The notes: generated by a model from the sequence alone, not told the origin. A DNA stretch of 64,000 bases from Solirubrobacter taibaiensis (GCA_027587225.1 JAPDDQ010000024.1:1-64000); one strand, 5' to 3'. Counted from the first letter of the stretch, positions 7,309 through 15,812 are shown. Program-made: numbers and translations.

Positions 7309-9576
7309 ATTCACGACGCACTCATCATCAGAGGCGCCCGCGAGAACAACCTCAAGGGCGTCGACCTCGACATCCCCAAGCAGCGGATCACCGTCTTCAC
7401 GGGGGTGTCGGGGTCGGGCAAGTCCTCGATCGTGTTCGACACGATCGCGGCCGAGTCCCAGCGGCTGCTCAACGACACGATGCCGGCGTACGTGCAGACG
7501 TACCTGCCCAGCTATGGGCAGCCGGACGCGGACGTGCTGGCCGAGCTCAGCCCGGCGATCATCGTCGACCAGAAGAAGATCGGCGGCAACGCGCGCAGCA
7601 CGGTCGGCACCTACACGGACGCGTACACGATGCTGCGCGTCCTGTTCTCCCGGCTGAGTGAACCCAGCGCCGGGATCAGCAGCCGCTACAGCTTCAACGA
7701 CCCGCGCGGCATGTGCCCGGAGTGCGAGGGCCTGGGCCGGATCGCGGCCGTGGACGAGGACGCGCTGGTGGACCCGGACAAGTCGCTCAACGAGGGCGCG
7801 ATCGACTTCCCGAACTACAACGTCGACTCCTGGTACTGGTCGATCATCGCCGGCTCGGGGTTCTTCGACCCGGACAAGAAGGTCCGCGACTTCACGGCGC
7901 AGGAGCGTCACCGGCTGCTCTACGAGCCGGAGACCAAGGTCGAGCTGACGTTCGGCAACAAGACGGTCAACTCCAAGTACGAGGGTCTGGTCCTCAAGCT
8001 CAAGAAGTCCGTGCTGGGCAAGGAGCCGGAGTCGCTGCAGCGGCATCTGCGCGCGGCGGTGGAGCGGATCGCGACGCACCAGGCCTGCGCCGCCTGCGCA
8101 GGATCTCGGCTCAACGCGGACGCGCGGGCCTCGCGCCTGAACGGCAAGGGCATCGCGGAGTGCTCCTCCCTGGAGGCGCGGGAACTGGCGGCGTGGGTGC
8201 GCTCGATCTCTGCGCCGGCCGTGGCGCCGGTGGTCAACGGGCTCGCGCTGCGCTTGGAGCACCTGGACCGGATCGGCCTCGGCTACCTGTCTCTGGACCG
8301 GCCGACGGCGACGCTGAGCGGCGGCGAGTCCCAGCGCGTGCGCCTCGTCCGGCACCTGGGCAGCGCGCTGACGGGGATGACCTACATCTTCGACGAGCCG
8401 AGCATCGGCTTGCACCCGCACGACGTGCACCGCCTCAACGAGCTGCTGGTGGAGATCCGCGACAAGGGCAACACGGTGCTCGTGGTGGAGCACGAGCCGG
8501 ACGTGATCGCCGTCGCCGACCACGTGGTGGACATGGGCCCGGGCGCGGGGCGCGACGGTGGCGAGGTGGTCTACACGGGCGACGTCGCCGGCCTGCTCGA
8601 GTCGGGCACGAAGACCGGCGACCACTTCGCCCGCCACCAGCCGCTGAAGACCGACCCGCGCACCGCCGACGGCGCGATCGCGATCCGGGGCGCCACCCGC
8701 CACAACCTGAAGAACCTCGACGTGGACATCCCGCGCGGGGTGCTCACGGTCGTGACCGGCGTCGCGGGTTCCGGCAAATCCAGCCTTATCCACGGGTACG
8801 TGCGCAAGGTCGAGCCCGACGCGGTGCTGATCGACCAGCGCCTCGGCTCCGGCTCGCGGCGCTCGAACCCCGCCACCTACACCAGCATCCTGGACCCGAT
8901 CCGCAAGGCGTTCGCGAAGGCCAACGGCGTGGAGCCGGCGCTGTTCTCCGCCAACTCGAAGGGCGCGTGCCCGGACTGCAACGGGCTCGGGATCATCTAC
9001 ACCGACCTCGCCCACATGGATCCCGTGATCGACGCGTGCGAGGCATGCGAGGGACGGCGCTTCACCGACGAGGTGCTCGAGCACACGCTGCGTGGCGCGA
9101 GCATCGCCGACGTCTACGACATGCAGGCCGACACCGCCGTCGGGTTCTTCACCGAGAAGGCGATCGCCAAGCGGCTGCAGACGATCAGCGACGTCGGCCT
9201 CGGCTACGTGACGCTCGGCCAGTCGCTGTCGACGCTGTCCGGTGGCGAGCGCCAGCGCCTCAAGCTCGCCAACGAACTCGACGACAAGGCCAAGACGCTC
9301 GTGCTCGACGAGCCCACCACGGGCCTGCACATGCACGACGTGGACCGCCTGATCGCGCTGATCGACCGGCTGGTGGACGGCGGCGCGACGGTGATCGTGA
9401 TCGAGCACGACCTCGACGTGATCTCGCGCGCCGACCACGTGATCGATCTCGGCCCGGGGGCCGGCCACGACGGCGGCACGATCGTCTTCGAGGGCCCGCC
9501 GCACGCGCTCGTCGCCCACGAGGGCTCACTGACCGGCCGCCACCTCGCGCGCCGTCACATCGCCCGCGCGGGATGA
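7309..9576 (+). CDS. UvrA-like tandem ABC ATPase (short, DrrC/UvrA2-like)
   Basis: A soluble double-ABC ATPase related to excinuclease subunit UvrA, about 755 residues against roughly 950 for true UvrA, the size of the DrrC/UvrA2-like group linked to drug tolerance. Two ABC modules are complete: GVSGSGKSS / LSGGESQRVRL / TYIFDEPSIGLH, then GVAGSGKSS / LSGGERQRLKL / LVLDEPTTGLH. Zinc-finger pairs are CPEC with CAAC, and CPDC with CEAC. The family opening (LIIRGARENNLKGVDL) requires coding from about 7321, yet no ATG, GTG or TTG lies in frame anywhere from 7201 to the GTG at 7405, which would delete Walker A. The ATT at 7309, 10 nt after the xylA stop, is my tentative start. Confidence 0.85.
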   Translation: MHDALIIRGARENNLKGVDLDIPKQRITVFTGVSGSGKSSIVFDTIAAESQRLLNDTMPAYVQTYLPSYGQPDADVLAELSPAIIVDQKKIGGNARSTVGTYTDAYTMLRVLFSRLSEPSAGISSRYSFNDPRGMCPECEGLGRIAAVDEDALVDPDKSLNEGAIDFPNYNVDSWYWSIIAGSGFFDPDKKVRDFTAQERHRLLYEPETKVELTFGNKTVNSKYEGLVLKLKKSVLGKEPESLQRHLRAAVERIATHQACAACAGSRLNADARASRLNGKGIAECSSLEARELAAWVRSISAPAVAPVVNGLALRLEHLDRIGLGYLSLDRPTATLSGGESQRVRLVRHLGSALTGMTYIFDEPSIGLHPHDVHRLNELLVEIRDKGNTVLVVEHEPDVIAVADHVVDMGPGAGRDGGEVVYTGDVAGLLESGTKTGDHFARHQPLKTDPRTADGAIAIRGATRHNLKNLDVDIPRGVLTVVTGVAGSGKSSLIHGYVRKVEPDAVLIDQRLGSGSRRSNPATYTSILDPIRKAFAKANGVEPALFSANSKGACPDCNGLGIIYTDLAHMDPVIDACEACEGRRFTDEVLEHTLRGASIADVYDMQADTAVGFFTEKAIAKRLQTISDVGLGYVTLGQSLSTLSGGERQRLKLANELDDKAKTLVLDEPTTGLHMHDVDRLIALIDRLVDGGATVIVIEHDLDVISRADHVIDLGPGAGHDGGTIVFEGPPHALVAHEGSLTGRHLARRHIARAG

Positions 9577-9589
9577 CGCCCACTCGCCC
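9571..9589. promoter_or_regulatory. Island dyad site GGATGA-N7-TCGCCC before the 9616 gene
   Basis: First copy of the recurrent dyad. Its left half overlaps the stop codon of the UvrA-like gene and its right edge lies 26 nt from the ATG at 9616. It is a single copy, as expected where only one gene start is served. Confidence 0.6.
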
Positions 9590-9615
9590 TGCGCGCCGGG
9601 AGAGTCCCGGCGCGA

Positions 9616-10107
9616 ATGTGGGCACGCATCGAGGACCACCTCGGCTCTGAGCAGGTCGCCCGCGTCGTCTACGGCGCGATCATCGGCATGGCCTTGGTCG
9701 TGGTGCTCGAGCACCACCCGCCGACCGCCGGCGTGACGACCGCCTCGCTGTTCGCGACCGCGCTCGCGGTCGCGCTGGCCGAGCTCTACAGCGACTGGAT
9801 CGGGCATGTGCTCAAGCACCGCTCGGGCTTCCACCGCGAGCACCTGATCGAGATCGCCAAAGACGTGAGCGCCGTCGCGGTGGGGATCGTGTTTCCGGAC
9901 TTCTTCTTCCTGCTGGCCACGATCGGCGTGCTCGAGCTCGACACCGCGTTCACGGTCGCGAAGTGGAGCGGGCTGGGGCTGATCACCCTCTACGGCTACG
10001 CGGCGGGCCGGCTGTCCGGTGAGTCACGGAAGCGGTCCGCGCTTCAGGCGCTCGCCGTCACCGCGATCGGTGCCGCGCTGATCGGGTTCAAAGCGCTCGT
10101 CCATTAG
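9616..10107 (+). CDS. Multi-pass membrane protein, unknown function
   Basis: A 163-residue protein with four to five hydrophobic segments (about residues 15-33, 41-58, 83-105, 114-130 and 143-160). The loop between segments two and three is conserved-looking: YSDWIGHVLKHRSGFHREHLIEIAKD, rich in His, Arg and Glu. I do not recognise the family. It is preceded by the island dyad and converges on the ion-channel gene, overlapping its 3' end by 84 nt. Confidence 0.75.
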   Translation: MWARIEDHLGSEQVARVVYGAIIGMALVVVLEHHPPTAGVTTASLFATALAVALAELYSDWIGHVLKHRSGFHREHLIEIAKDVSAVAVGIVFPDFFFLLATIGVLELDTAFTVAKWSGLGLITLYGYAAGRLSGESRKRSALQALAVTAIGAALIGFKALVH

Positions 10108-10461
10108 GCGCTCGATCGCGTCGAGGCGTTGCGCGATGTGGTCGAGCGTGATCTGCTCCGGCCCGCGCCGCTTGCGCCGAGCGGACTCGACGAAGATGGC
10201 CGTGATCGTGGCCGTGATCACGCTCATGAAGCCGATGCCGGTGACCATGACGACTGTCGCCGTGGCGCGTCCCTCGGTACTCGACGGAACGCGGTCGCCG
10301 TAGCCGACGGTCGTGATCGTCTGGATCGCGAACCACATGCCGGAGCCCAGCGTCGGGAAGTCCTCGCGATCGATGGCCCACATCACGACGCCGCCACCGA
10401 TGCCGATGCAAAGCGTGATCACGGAGATCAACAGCGCCGCGCGCCGTGCGGACAGGGTCAC
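10024..10461 (-). CDS. Two-transmembrane potassium channel
   Basis: A 145-residue channel subunit of the Ion_trans_2 family. The first helix (ALLISVITLCIGIGGGVVMW) is followed by a pore helix and the K+ selectivity filter TTVGYGD at about residue 50, then a second helix and a basic RRKRRGPEQ segment leading to a short coiled region. No RCK/TrkA domain follows, so the gating signal is unclear. GTG at 10461 starts just before the first helix; longer readings add low-complexity text across the island dyad. The last 28 codons overlap the convergent membrane protein gene. Confidence 0.85.
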   Translation of the reverse strand: MTLSARRAALLISVITLCIGIGGGVVMWAIDREDFPTLGSGMWFAIQTITTVGYGDRVPSSTEGRATATVVMVTGIGFMSVITATITAIFVESARRKRRGPEQITLDHIAQRLDAIERLMDERFEPDQRGTDRGDGERLKRGPLP

Positions 10462-10483
10462 GCGGAGATCATCCGCGCACCGG

Positions 10484-10526
10484 GGATGACGGTTCCTCGC
10501 CCGGGACGGGTGATGCCGGATCACCC
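10484..10526. promoter_or_regulatory. Paired island dyads between channel and phosphodiesterase genes
   Basis: Two dyads 24 bp apart: GGATGA-N7-TCGCCC at 10484-10502 and GGGTGA-N7-TCACCC at 10508-10526, separated by 5 bp. The outer edges lie 22 nt from the channel GTG (10461) and 20 nt from the phosphodiesterase GTG (10547). This is one of the clearest examples of the symmetric 43-bp element. Confidence 0.75.
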
Positions 10527-10546
10527 GGCACGCCGGGACCGTCCAG

Positions 10547-12679
10547 GTGACCTTGCCTGTTCGCCTGATCGGCAGACTCGTCGTCGTCCTGTTGCTGGAC
10601 GCCGTCGCGCTGCTGTTGCTGGCGTGGATCCTCCCGGGCTTCACGATCGACGATCCGTGGTCGGCGCTCGCGCTGGCGGCGGCGCTGGGCGTCGCGAACG
10701 CCGTCGTCTGGCCGCTCCTGATCCGGTTCGCGCTGCCGTTCACGGTCCTGACGCTGGGGCTCGGTGCGCTGGTGGTCAACGGCGCGGTCCTGCTCGTCAT
10801 CACGGAGATCCTCGGCTCGGTGCACGTCGACGGGCTGTTCGAAGCCGTGGTCGTGGTGCTCGGGCTGTCGCTGCTGACGATGCTGTTCGGCGGCGTGCTC
10901 GCGCTCGACCGCGGCGACCTCTGGTACCGCCACGTGGTCCGCCGTCAGCTCAAGCGCTCGCAGTTGGCGAGCCACAACGACACTCCCGGATTCGTGTTCC
11001 TGGAGATCGACGGGCTGGCCGAGGACGTGCTCCGTCGCGCCTTGCGCGACGGCAACGCGCCGTTCCTCGCCCGCTGGGTGCACGACGACGGCTACAAGCT
11101 GCACGGCTGGGAGACGCACTGGTCCTCGCAGACCGGCGCCTGCCAGGCGGGGCTGCTGCACGGCGACGACCACGACATGCCCGCCTTCCGCTGGTGGGAG
11201 AAGGATCTCGGCCGCGCGATCGTCACCAACCACCCGAAGGACGCGGCCGAGATCGAACGCCGGCACTCGAACGGGCGCGGGCTGCTGCACGACGACGGCG
11301 CCAGCCGCGCGAACATCCTGAGTGGCGACGCCGCGCACTCGATGCTGACGATGAGCACGGTGCTCGACCGCGACCGCCCGGGGCGGATCGGGCAGGACTA
11401 TTTCGCCTACTTCGCCTCGCCCTACGGCGTCGCCCGCACCGCGCTGCGGACGATCGGCGAGATCGCGGTGGAGCGGTGGTCGGCGATCCAACAGGTGCGC
11501 CGCGACGTGCAGCCACGCGTGCACCGCGGCTGGAGCTACGCCGGGGTCCGCGCGTTCGGCACCGTGATCCAGCTCGACCTGCAGGTCGCGGCGGTGACGG
11601 CCGACATCCTCGCCGGGCGGCCGTCGGTCTACACGACGTTCCTGGCCTACGACGAGGTCGCGCACCACAGCGGGCTGGAGCGGCCGGACACGCTGGCCGT
11701 GTTGCGGCGCGTGGACCGCGCGATCGCGACCATCGCCGAGGCGGTGCCACATGCCCCGCGGCCGTACCGGCTGGTGGTGCTCAGCGACCACGGCCAGAGC
11801 CAGGGCGCGACGTTCCTGCAGCGCTACGGCGAAGGGCTCGAGGACATCGTGGAGCGCTACGGCGGTGGCGACGTGCGCGCCGAGGACGCGCAGTCCGACG
11901 AGGGCCGCGCGGCGCTCACGGCGAGCGTCACGGAGTTCGCCACGCGGGACACGCCCGCCGGGCGGATGGTGAAGACCGCCACCGGCGATCGCCTCGACGA
12001 GCCCGAAGACCCCGGTGTGCCGGACGTGTCGGTGATGGCGTCCGGCAACCTCGGGCTGATCACGTTCCCGCGCATCCCGGGACGGGCCACGCGCGAGCAG
12101 ATCGAAGCCGAGCGGCCCGGCCTGATCGACGCGCTCGTCGCGCACCCGGGAATCGGGTTCGTGATGGTCGACGGCGAGGTGCTCGGCAAGACCGAGGACC
12201 CGCTCGCGCCGTACGGGCCGAACGCCGCGACGCACGTGGCCCGCACGAGCGCGTTTCCGCACTGCCCGGACATCATGCTCAACAGCACCTACTGGGAGGA
12301 CTTGGACGAGGTCGCGGCGTTCGAGGAGCTCGTCGGCTCGCACGGCGGGCTGGGCGGTGGCCAGGCGCACCCGTTCGTGCTCGCACCGGGCGATCTGGAG
12401 TGGCCGTCGGAGCCGGTGATCGGCGCGGACGCCGTCCACCGCGTCTTCCGCCGCTGGCTACAACTCGACGACCCCGCCGGGCTGGACGACCGTGACCTCG
12501 GTGACGCCGGTCACGGCGGCGGCGAACTCGAGCGGGGGGTCGGTGAGCAGCCGCTCGTGTCGGCGGCCGAGCCCCAGGGGAAGGAAGGTGCCCCAGTGAA
12601 TGGGCACGGCGATCCGCGGCGCGATCAGGTCGATCACCCGCGCGGCGCCGGCGGGGTCGAGATGCCCGGGGCCGAGTGA
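10547..12679 (+). CDS. Holin-like membrane domain fused to alkaline phosphatase-superfamily phosphodiesterase
   Basis: A 710-residue fusion. Residues 1-125 contain four hydrophobic helices like the actinobacterial four-TMS holin-type membrane domain (DUF/holin_4_2). The remainder resembles the type I phosphodiesterase/nucleotide pyrophosphatase branch of the alkaline phosphatase superfamily: FVFLEIDGLAED (metal Asp), HWSSQTGACQAG (nucleophilic Thr/Ser region), YDEVAHHSG and VVLSDHGQSQG (metal ligands). The catalytic domain probably faces the outside, anchored by the N-terminus. Family-like sequence ends near RRWLQLDDPAG (about 12480); the last 66 or so residues are antisense to the hydrolase gene and low-complexity, suggesting a lost stop codon. 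Confidence 0.85.
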   Translation: MTLPVRLIGRLVVVLLLDAVALLLLAWILPGFTIDDPWSALALAAALGVANAVVWPLLIRFALPFTVLTLGLGALVVNGAVLLVITEILGSVHVDGLFEAVVVVLGLSLLTMLFGGVLALDRGDLWYRHVVRRQLKRSQLASHNDTPGFVFLEIDGLAEDVLRRALRDGNAPFLARWVHDDGYKLHGWETHWSSQTGACQAGLLHGDDHDMPAFRWWEKDLGRAIVTNHPKDAAEIERRHSNGRGLLHDDGASRANILSGDAAHSMLTMSTVLDRDRPGRIGQDYFAYFASPYGVARTALRTIGEIAVERWSAIQQVRRDVQPRVHRGWSYAGVRAFGTVIQLDLQVAAVTADILAGRPSVYTTFLAYDEVAHHSGLERPDTLAVLRRVDRAIATIAEAVPHAPRPYRLVVLSDHGQSQGATFLQRYGEGLEDIVERYGGGDVRAEDAQSDEGRAALTASVTEFATRDTPAGRMVKTATGDRLDEPEDPGVPDVSVMASGNLGLITFPRIPGRATREQIEAERPGLIDALVAHPGIGFVMVDGEVLGKTEDPLAPYGPNAATHVARTSAFPHCPDIMLNSTYWEDLDEVAAFEELVGSHGGLGGGQAHPFVLAPGDLEWPSEPVIGADAVHRVFRRWLQLDDPAGLDDRDLGDAGHGGGELERGVGEQPLVSAAEPQGKEGAPVNGHGDPRRDQVDHPRGAGGVEMPGAE

Positions 12680-13183
12680 CGGGCCCCAGCCCCAGACCGG
12701 GATCAGCGCGCAGTCCACGCGCCCGCGCAGCGCCTCCATCGCCGGGTCGTAGTCCGTGTCGCCGGCGAACCAGATGCCGTCGATGAGGTAGCCGAGCGTG
12801 TCGAGTTCCTCCGCGCCCGGGCCGGGGCGGCGCCGGCCGTCGTGCCAGGCGGGGACGGCCTCCACCGGCACGCCGACGTCCACGACGTCACCCGGCCGGA
12901 CCTCGTGCACGGTGTAGCCCGGTACATATTTGGTCGCGCCGACAGGGGCCACCGCCGTGTCGCTCAACCCCCGCAGCGAGGGCTTGTGCAGATGGTCGTG
13001 ATGGAGGTGGGAGATGAGCACCGCGTCGACCGGGCCCGGGTGGACCGGGGTGGGCACCTGGCGTTTGAGGTGCAGCACGCGGTCGCTCAGGACCGGGTCG
13101 GTGAGCAGCCGCACACCGCCCGTCTCGATCAGCGCGGTGGCGTGCCCGAGCCACGTCACCCGACGTGAGTGAGGCTCTGTCAC
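12458..13183 (-). CDS. MBL-fold metallo-hydrolase (UlaG-like)
   Basis: A 241-residue metallo-beta-lactamase-fold hydrolase. The zinc motif is ISHLHHDHLHKPS (HxHxDH, residues 57-69), with WFAGDTDYD supplying the later Asp and PIHWGTF the final His. This pattern resembles the L-ascorbate-6-phosphate lactonase (UlaG)-like group and N-acyl-phosphatidylethanolamine phospholipase-like enzymes; the substrate is not known. GTG at 13183 has a GGGAG five bases upstream; a second GTG at 13159 opens directly into MTWLGHA, a typical start. The C-terminus overlaps the convergent phosphodiesterase reading frame by 222 nt. Confidence 0.88.
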   Translation of the reverse strand: MTEPHSRRVTWLGHATALIETGGVRLLTDPVLSDRVLHLKRQVPTPVHPGPVDAVLISHLHHDHLHKPSLRGLSDTAVAPVGATKYVPGYTVHEVRPGDVVDVGVPVEAVPAWHDGRRRPGPGAEELDTLGYLIDGIWFAGDTDYDPAMEALRGRVDCALIPVWGWGPSLGPGHLDPAGAARVIDLIAPRIAVPIHWGTFLPLGLGRRHERLLTDPPLEFAAAVTGVTEVTVVQPGGVVEL

Positions 13184-13185
13184 CC
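13143..13185. promoter_or_regulatory. Island dyad site before the DUF6325-like gene
   Basis: GAGTGA-N7-TCACCC at 13167-13185 lies 22 nt before the ATG at 13208. Twenty-four bp to the left, the partner position keeps only its inner half TCACCC (13156-13161). The element overlaps the likely start region of the divergent hydrolase, so it could affect that gene too. Confidence 0.6.
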
Positions 13186-13207
13186 GCTGCTCCCGGACAC
13201 TCGCCGC

Positions 13208-13618
13208 ATGTCATTGGGACCCTTGCAGGTGCTCATCGTCAACTTCGATGAGACGAACTTCTCCGGCGCGATCGAGGCGGAGATGCGGCGGCTGGAAGAG
13301 GCCGGGACGCTGCGTGTGGTGGACCTCCTCGTGGTGGCCAAGAACCACGAAGGCGAGATCGAGGTGGTCCGCTCCCAGGCCGAGATCGCGCAGGCGCTGC
13401 TCGGCGACGAGTCGATCGAGGACCGCGAGCTGACGAGCGACGAATGGGCGGTTGCGGATGCCGTCGAGCCCGGCGGTGCGGCCGCGATCGCGATCCTCGA
13501 GCACAAGTGGGCGATCCCGCTGCGCGAGGCGATCGAAGGCGCGGGCGGCCACCACGTCGTGACCGAGTGGGTCGCTCCCGAGGCGCTCGAGGAACTGGGC
13601 GTCAAACTCACGGCTTGA
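13208..13618 (+). CDS. DUF6325/DUF1269-like small soluble protein
   Basis: A 136-residue soluble protein beginning with a beta strand (LQVLIVNFDETNFSG) and followed by helix-rich segments (IEAEMRRLEEAGTLRVVDLLVVAKN), then an acidic middle and a C-terminal HKWAIPLREAIEGAGG segment. It matches my memory of the DUF6325 family of actinobacterial proteins, often found among stress and envelope genes; biochemical function is unknown. The C-terminus overlaps the YihY gene by 11 nt. Confidence 0.75.
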   Translation: MSLGPLQVLIVNFDETNFSGAIEAEMRRLEEAGTLRVVDLLVVAKNHEGEIEVVRSQAEIAQALLGDESIEDRELTSDEWAVADAVEPGGAAAIAILEHKWAIPLREAIEGAGGHHVVTEWVAPEALEELGVKLTA

Positions 13619-14378
13619 TCCATCGGTCGGCGATCGTGGCGCCGCCGGTGGTCGTGACGACCAGCACGGCGGCGACCGCGACGAACCACGTCAGCATCGC
13701 GAACCCGATCCCGATCACGCCGTACTGCGCCGCCGAGCTGGACAGCGCGTGCGGCATGTAGATCACCGACCAGATGCCGATGCCGGCCATGCCGATCGCG
13801 GACAGCATCGCGCTCGGCAGCAGGCGCACCGGCCGCACGCGCCGCCCGAGCAGCAGGTAGGGCGTCACCAGCCACAGGACGGTGCTCATGGTGAGCGTGA
13901 CGGCCGTCAGCAGCCAGCCGCTGAACGGCTCGGTCACGATCGGCCGCAGCGCGAGCACGGCGCCGATGATCAACAGCCACGTCAAGGCGCGCGGCGTGTT
14001 GCGCATACCCAGCGTCGGCAGCCCGAACGAGCCCTCGTACATGCGCTGCAGGCCACGGGTGAAGCTGAGCGTGCTGACCAGCAGCAACACCACGCCGAGC
14101 ACCGTCACGCCCGACTCCACGGCCCCGGACGGCGCGAACGCCTGCCGGACGCTCGCCGCGGCCGCGCCCTGCAGCTCGAAGCGGTTGACGATCACGTCCG
14201 CGAAGTCTTCGTTCTCCCCGCGCGGGAGCGTCGCGGAGTACACGATCACCAGCGGCAGGAACGCCGAGTAGGACTGCGCGGCGATCGCCATCGCACGGTC
14301 GATGCCCTGGACGGCGACGAAGCGCTCGAACCAGTCGCGGAAGAACTGGACTACGGCTTGGATCACGAGTGCGGGCAT
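13608..14378 (-). CDS. YihY/BrkB-family membrane protein
   Basis: A 256-residue inner-membrane protein with about six hydrophobic segments. The N-terminal amphipathic region (FFRDWFERFVAVQGIDRAMAIAAQSYSAFLPLVIV) and the later LSFTRGLQRMYEG motif are typical of YihY/virulence factor BrkB proteins, once misannotated as ribonuclease BN. Molecular function is not established. A GTG at 14366 is an alternative start and would place the island dyad 26 nt upstream rather than 14. Confidence 0.85.
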   Translation of the reverse strand: MPALVIQAVVQFFRDWFERFVAVQGIDRAMAIAAQSYSAFLPLVIVYSATLPRGENEDFADVIVNRFELQGAAAASVRQAFAPSGAVESGVTVLGVVLLLVSTLSFTRGLQRMYEGSFGLPTLGMRNTPRALTWLLIIGAVLALRPIVTEPFSGWLLTAVTLTMSTVLWLVTPYLLLGRRVRPVRLLPSAMLSAIGMAGIGIWSVIYMPHALSSSAAQYGVIGIGFAMLTWFVAVAAVLVVTTTGGATIADRWIKP

Positions 14379-14392
14379 CGTGCGCAGGAGTG

Positions 14393-14435
14393 GAGCGACG
14401 GTGCCTCATCCCGTCAGGATGACGCTGGATCACAC
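14393..14435. promoter_or_regulatory. Paired island dyads between YihY and DUF7144 genes
   Basis: GAGCGA-N7-TCATCC at 14393-14411 and GGATGA-N7-TCACAC at 14417-14435, 24 bp apart with a 5-bp centre. The right edge lies 23 nt from the DUF7144 ATG (14459). The left edge lies 14 nt from the annotated YihY ATG. Confidence 0.65.
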
Positions 14436-14458
14436 CCGGACCCGCGAGTGTGTCCTCC

Positions 14459-14866
14459 ATGGCGACCCGAACCAAACCCGCGCGCACACCCGCGCCGACG
14501 CAATCCCGCAACGGCTGGATCACGTTCGCGGGGACCTACCTGGTGATCGCCGGCGCGCTCAACCTGATTTGGGGCGTAACCGCGCTGGCCCAGAAGGAAT
14601 ATTTCCGCGAGGACGGCCTCGTCTTCTCCAACCTGCAGTTCTGGGGCTGGATCGCGGTCATCATCGCCGCCGTCCAGATCCTCGGCGGCGCCCTCATCTT
14701 CATGCGCAAGGTGGGCGGGATGATCATGGGCCTCGTCCTCGGCGGCTGCGGCGTGCTGTTCAACTTCCTGTCGATCGGCGCGTACCCGGTGTGGTCGAGC
14801 ATCGCGATCGGTTGCAGCCTGCTCGTGCTGTGGGCGGTCACCGTGCACTGGGACGAAGAGCTGTGA
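14459..14866 (+). CDS. DUF7144-family four-helix membrane protein
   Basis: A 135-residue integral membrane protein with four hydrophobic helices after a basic N-terminus. The pattern LNLIWGVTAL, NLQFWGWIAVIIAAVQ and SIGAYPVWSSI is shared with three other proteins in this window (24880, 31884 and 32299), so it is one of four paralogues. ATG at 14459 lies 23 nt after the dyad site. Its stop overlaps the GTG of the next small gene, forming a coupled three-gene unit. Confidence 0.85.
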   Translation: MATRTKPARTPAPTQSRNGWITFAGTYLVIAGALNLIWGVTALAQKEYFREDGLVFSNLQFWGWIAVIIAAVQILGGALIFMRKVGGMIMGLVLGGCGVLFNFLSIGAYPVWSSIAIGCSLLVLWAVTVHWDEEL

Positions 14867-15057
14867 TCCTCGAGATCCGCGTCCGCGGGCCGGTGGCCCT
14901 GGAAGACGCCGACCGACTCGGCCTGCGCGCCGAGACCGCGCCCGTGGCGACGGTCCTGCGGGGCCAGGTGGCCGACAAGCCCGCGCTGCTCGGAGCGCTC
15001 GAGCGGATCCGGGCCGACGGGCTCGAGCTGATCGAGGTCCGGAGGCTGCCGTCATGA
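14863..15057 (+). CDS. Small EIRVRG-type protein, paralogue 1
   Basis: A 64-residue protein starting ILEIRVRGPV and ending GLELIEVRRLPS, with a central TVLRGQVADKPALLGALERI. This strand-helix-strand pattern recurs in three further small genes of the island (20082, 34300 and 34520) and is familiar from many unannotated actinobacterial proteins, where it is often fused to nothing and has no assigned function. GTG at 14863 overlaps the upstream stop; its own stop overlaps the next ATG. Confidence 0.75.
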   Translation: MILEIRVRGPVALEDADRLGLRAETAPVATVLRGQVADKPALLGALERIRADGLELIEVRRLPS

Positions 15058-15245
15058 GCCTCGGTGCCTCACTCTTCCTCGTCGCGGTCGGCGCGATCCT
15101 GCGCTTCGCGATCACCGCCGACCTCGCCGGGATCGACATCCAGATCGTTGGGACGATCCTGATGATCGTCGGCGTGATCGGCTTCGCGATCTCGCTCTTC
15201 TTCTACTTCCAAGCGCGAGATCGCGGAGCCGCGCCGCCGCTCTAA
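15054..15245 (+). CDS. DUF6458-like small two-helix membrane protein
   Basis: A 63-residue protein with two hydrophobic helices (SLFLVAVGAILRFAI and VGTILMIVGVIGFAISLFFYF) and a short basic tail. It looks like the small DUF6458 membrane proteins of actinobacteria. It overlaps the preceding stop by 4 nt and abuts the convergent HdeD gene with no gap. Confidence 0.75.
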   Translation: MSLGASLFLVAVGAILRFAITADLAGIDIQIVGTILMIVGVIGFAISLFFYFQARDRGAAPPL

Positions 15246-15812
15246 CTACGCGAAGGCGGTGTGCTCGGTGGGGGCCTCTTCGATCTTGCTGAGGCCCCGC
15301 AGCTTCAGGCCCGCGACGATGGCGAAGACGCCGCGGAAGATCATCGTCAGGGCGAAGAAGACGGCGAGCGTGACGAGCCCGATCTCCGGCCAGGACATGA
15401 TCATGATGCCGACGATGACGTCGAGCGCGCCGAGCGCGACGCCCCACCAGCGGCGGCCGTCTGAGCCGACGGCGAGGATGATCCGGATGACGCCTTCGGC
15501 GATCAGGTACACGCCGAGCACGACGACGATGGCGAGCAGGCTCTCGCCCGGGCGGCGGATGCAGACGAGCCCGGCGATCAGCGCGATGACGCCGATGATC
15601 GCGCTCAGCGCACGGCTGGTCGCGTCGCCCGTGATGGCGTCCAGGATCTCCATGAACGCCGTGATGAGGAGGTAGATGCCGGCCAGGAGGCCGAGCGCGA
15701 GGAGCGTGAGGTCGGGCCACACGATGGTCGCGATCCCGGTGGCGAGGCAGATGACCCCGAGCACCACGAACAGCCACCAGTTCTTCGCGATGGATGGGAC
15801 TTCGCTGATCAT
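15246..15812 (-). CDS. HdeD/DUF308-family acid-stress membrane protein
   Basis: A 188-residue membrane protein with six hydrophobic helices in three related pairs (for example WWLFVVLGVICLATGIATIV and LLALGLLAGIYLLITAFMEIL), the DUF308 repeat of HdeD. E. coli HdeD is linked to acid resistance at high cell density; here the general envelope-stress context fits, but the stress is not known. The upstream dyad ends 23 nt before the ATG and lies in the tail of the SulP gene, so this gene probably has its own promoter. Confidence 0.88.
   Translation of the reverse strand: MISEVPSIAKNWWLFVVLGVICLATGIATIVWPDLTLLALGLLAGIYLLITAFMEILDAITGDATSRALSAIIGVIALIAGLVCIRRPGESLLAIVVVLGVYLIAEGVIRIILAVGSDGRRWWGVALGALDVIVGIMIMSWPEIGLVTLAVFFALTMIFRGVFAIVAGLKLRGLSKIEEAPTEHTAFA

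Noticed and set aside
7405..9576. GTG at 7405 as the start of the UvrA-like gene
   Set aside because: It would start inside Walker A (GVSGSGKSS) and remove the conserved N-terminal strand, leaving a non-functional ATPase.
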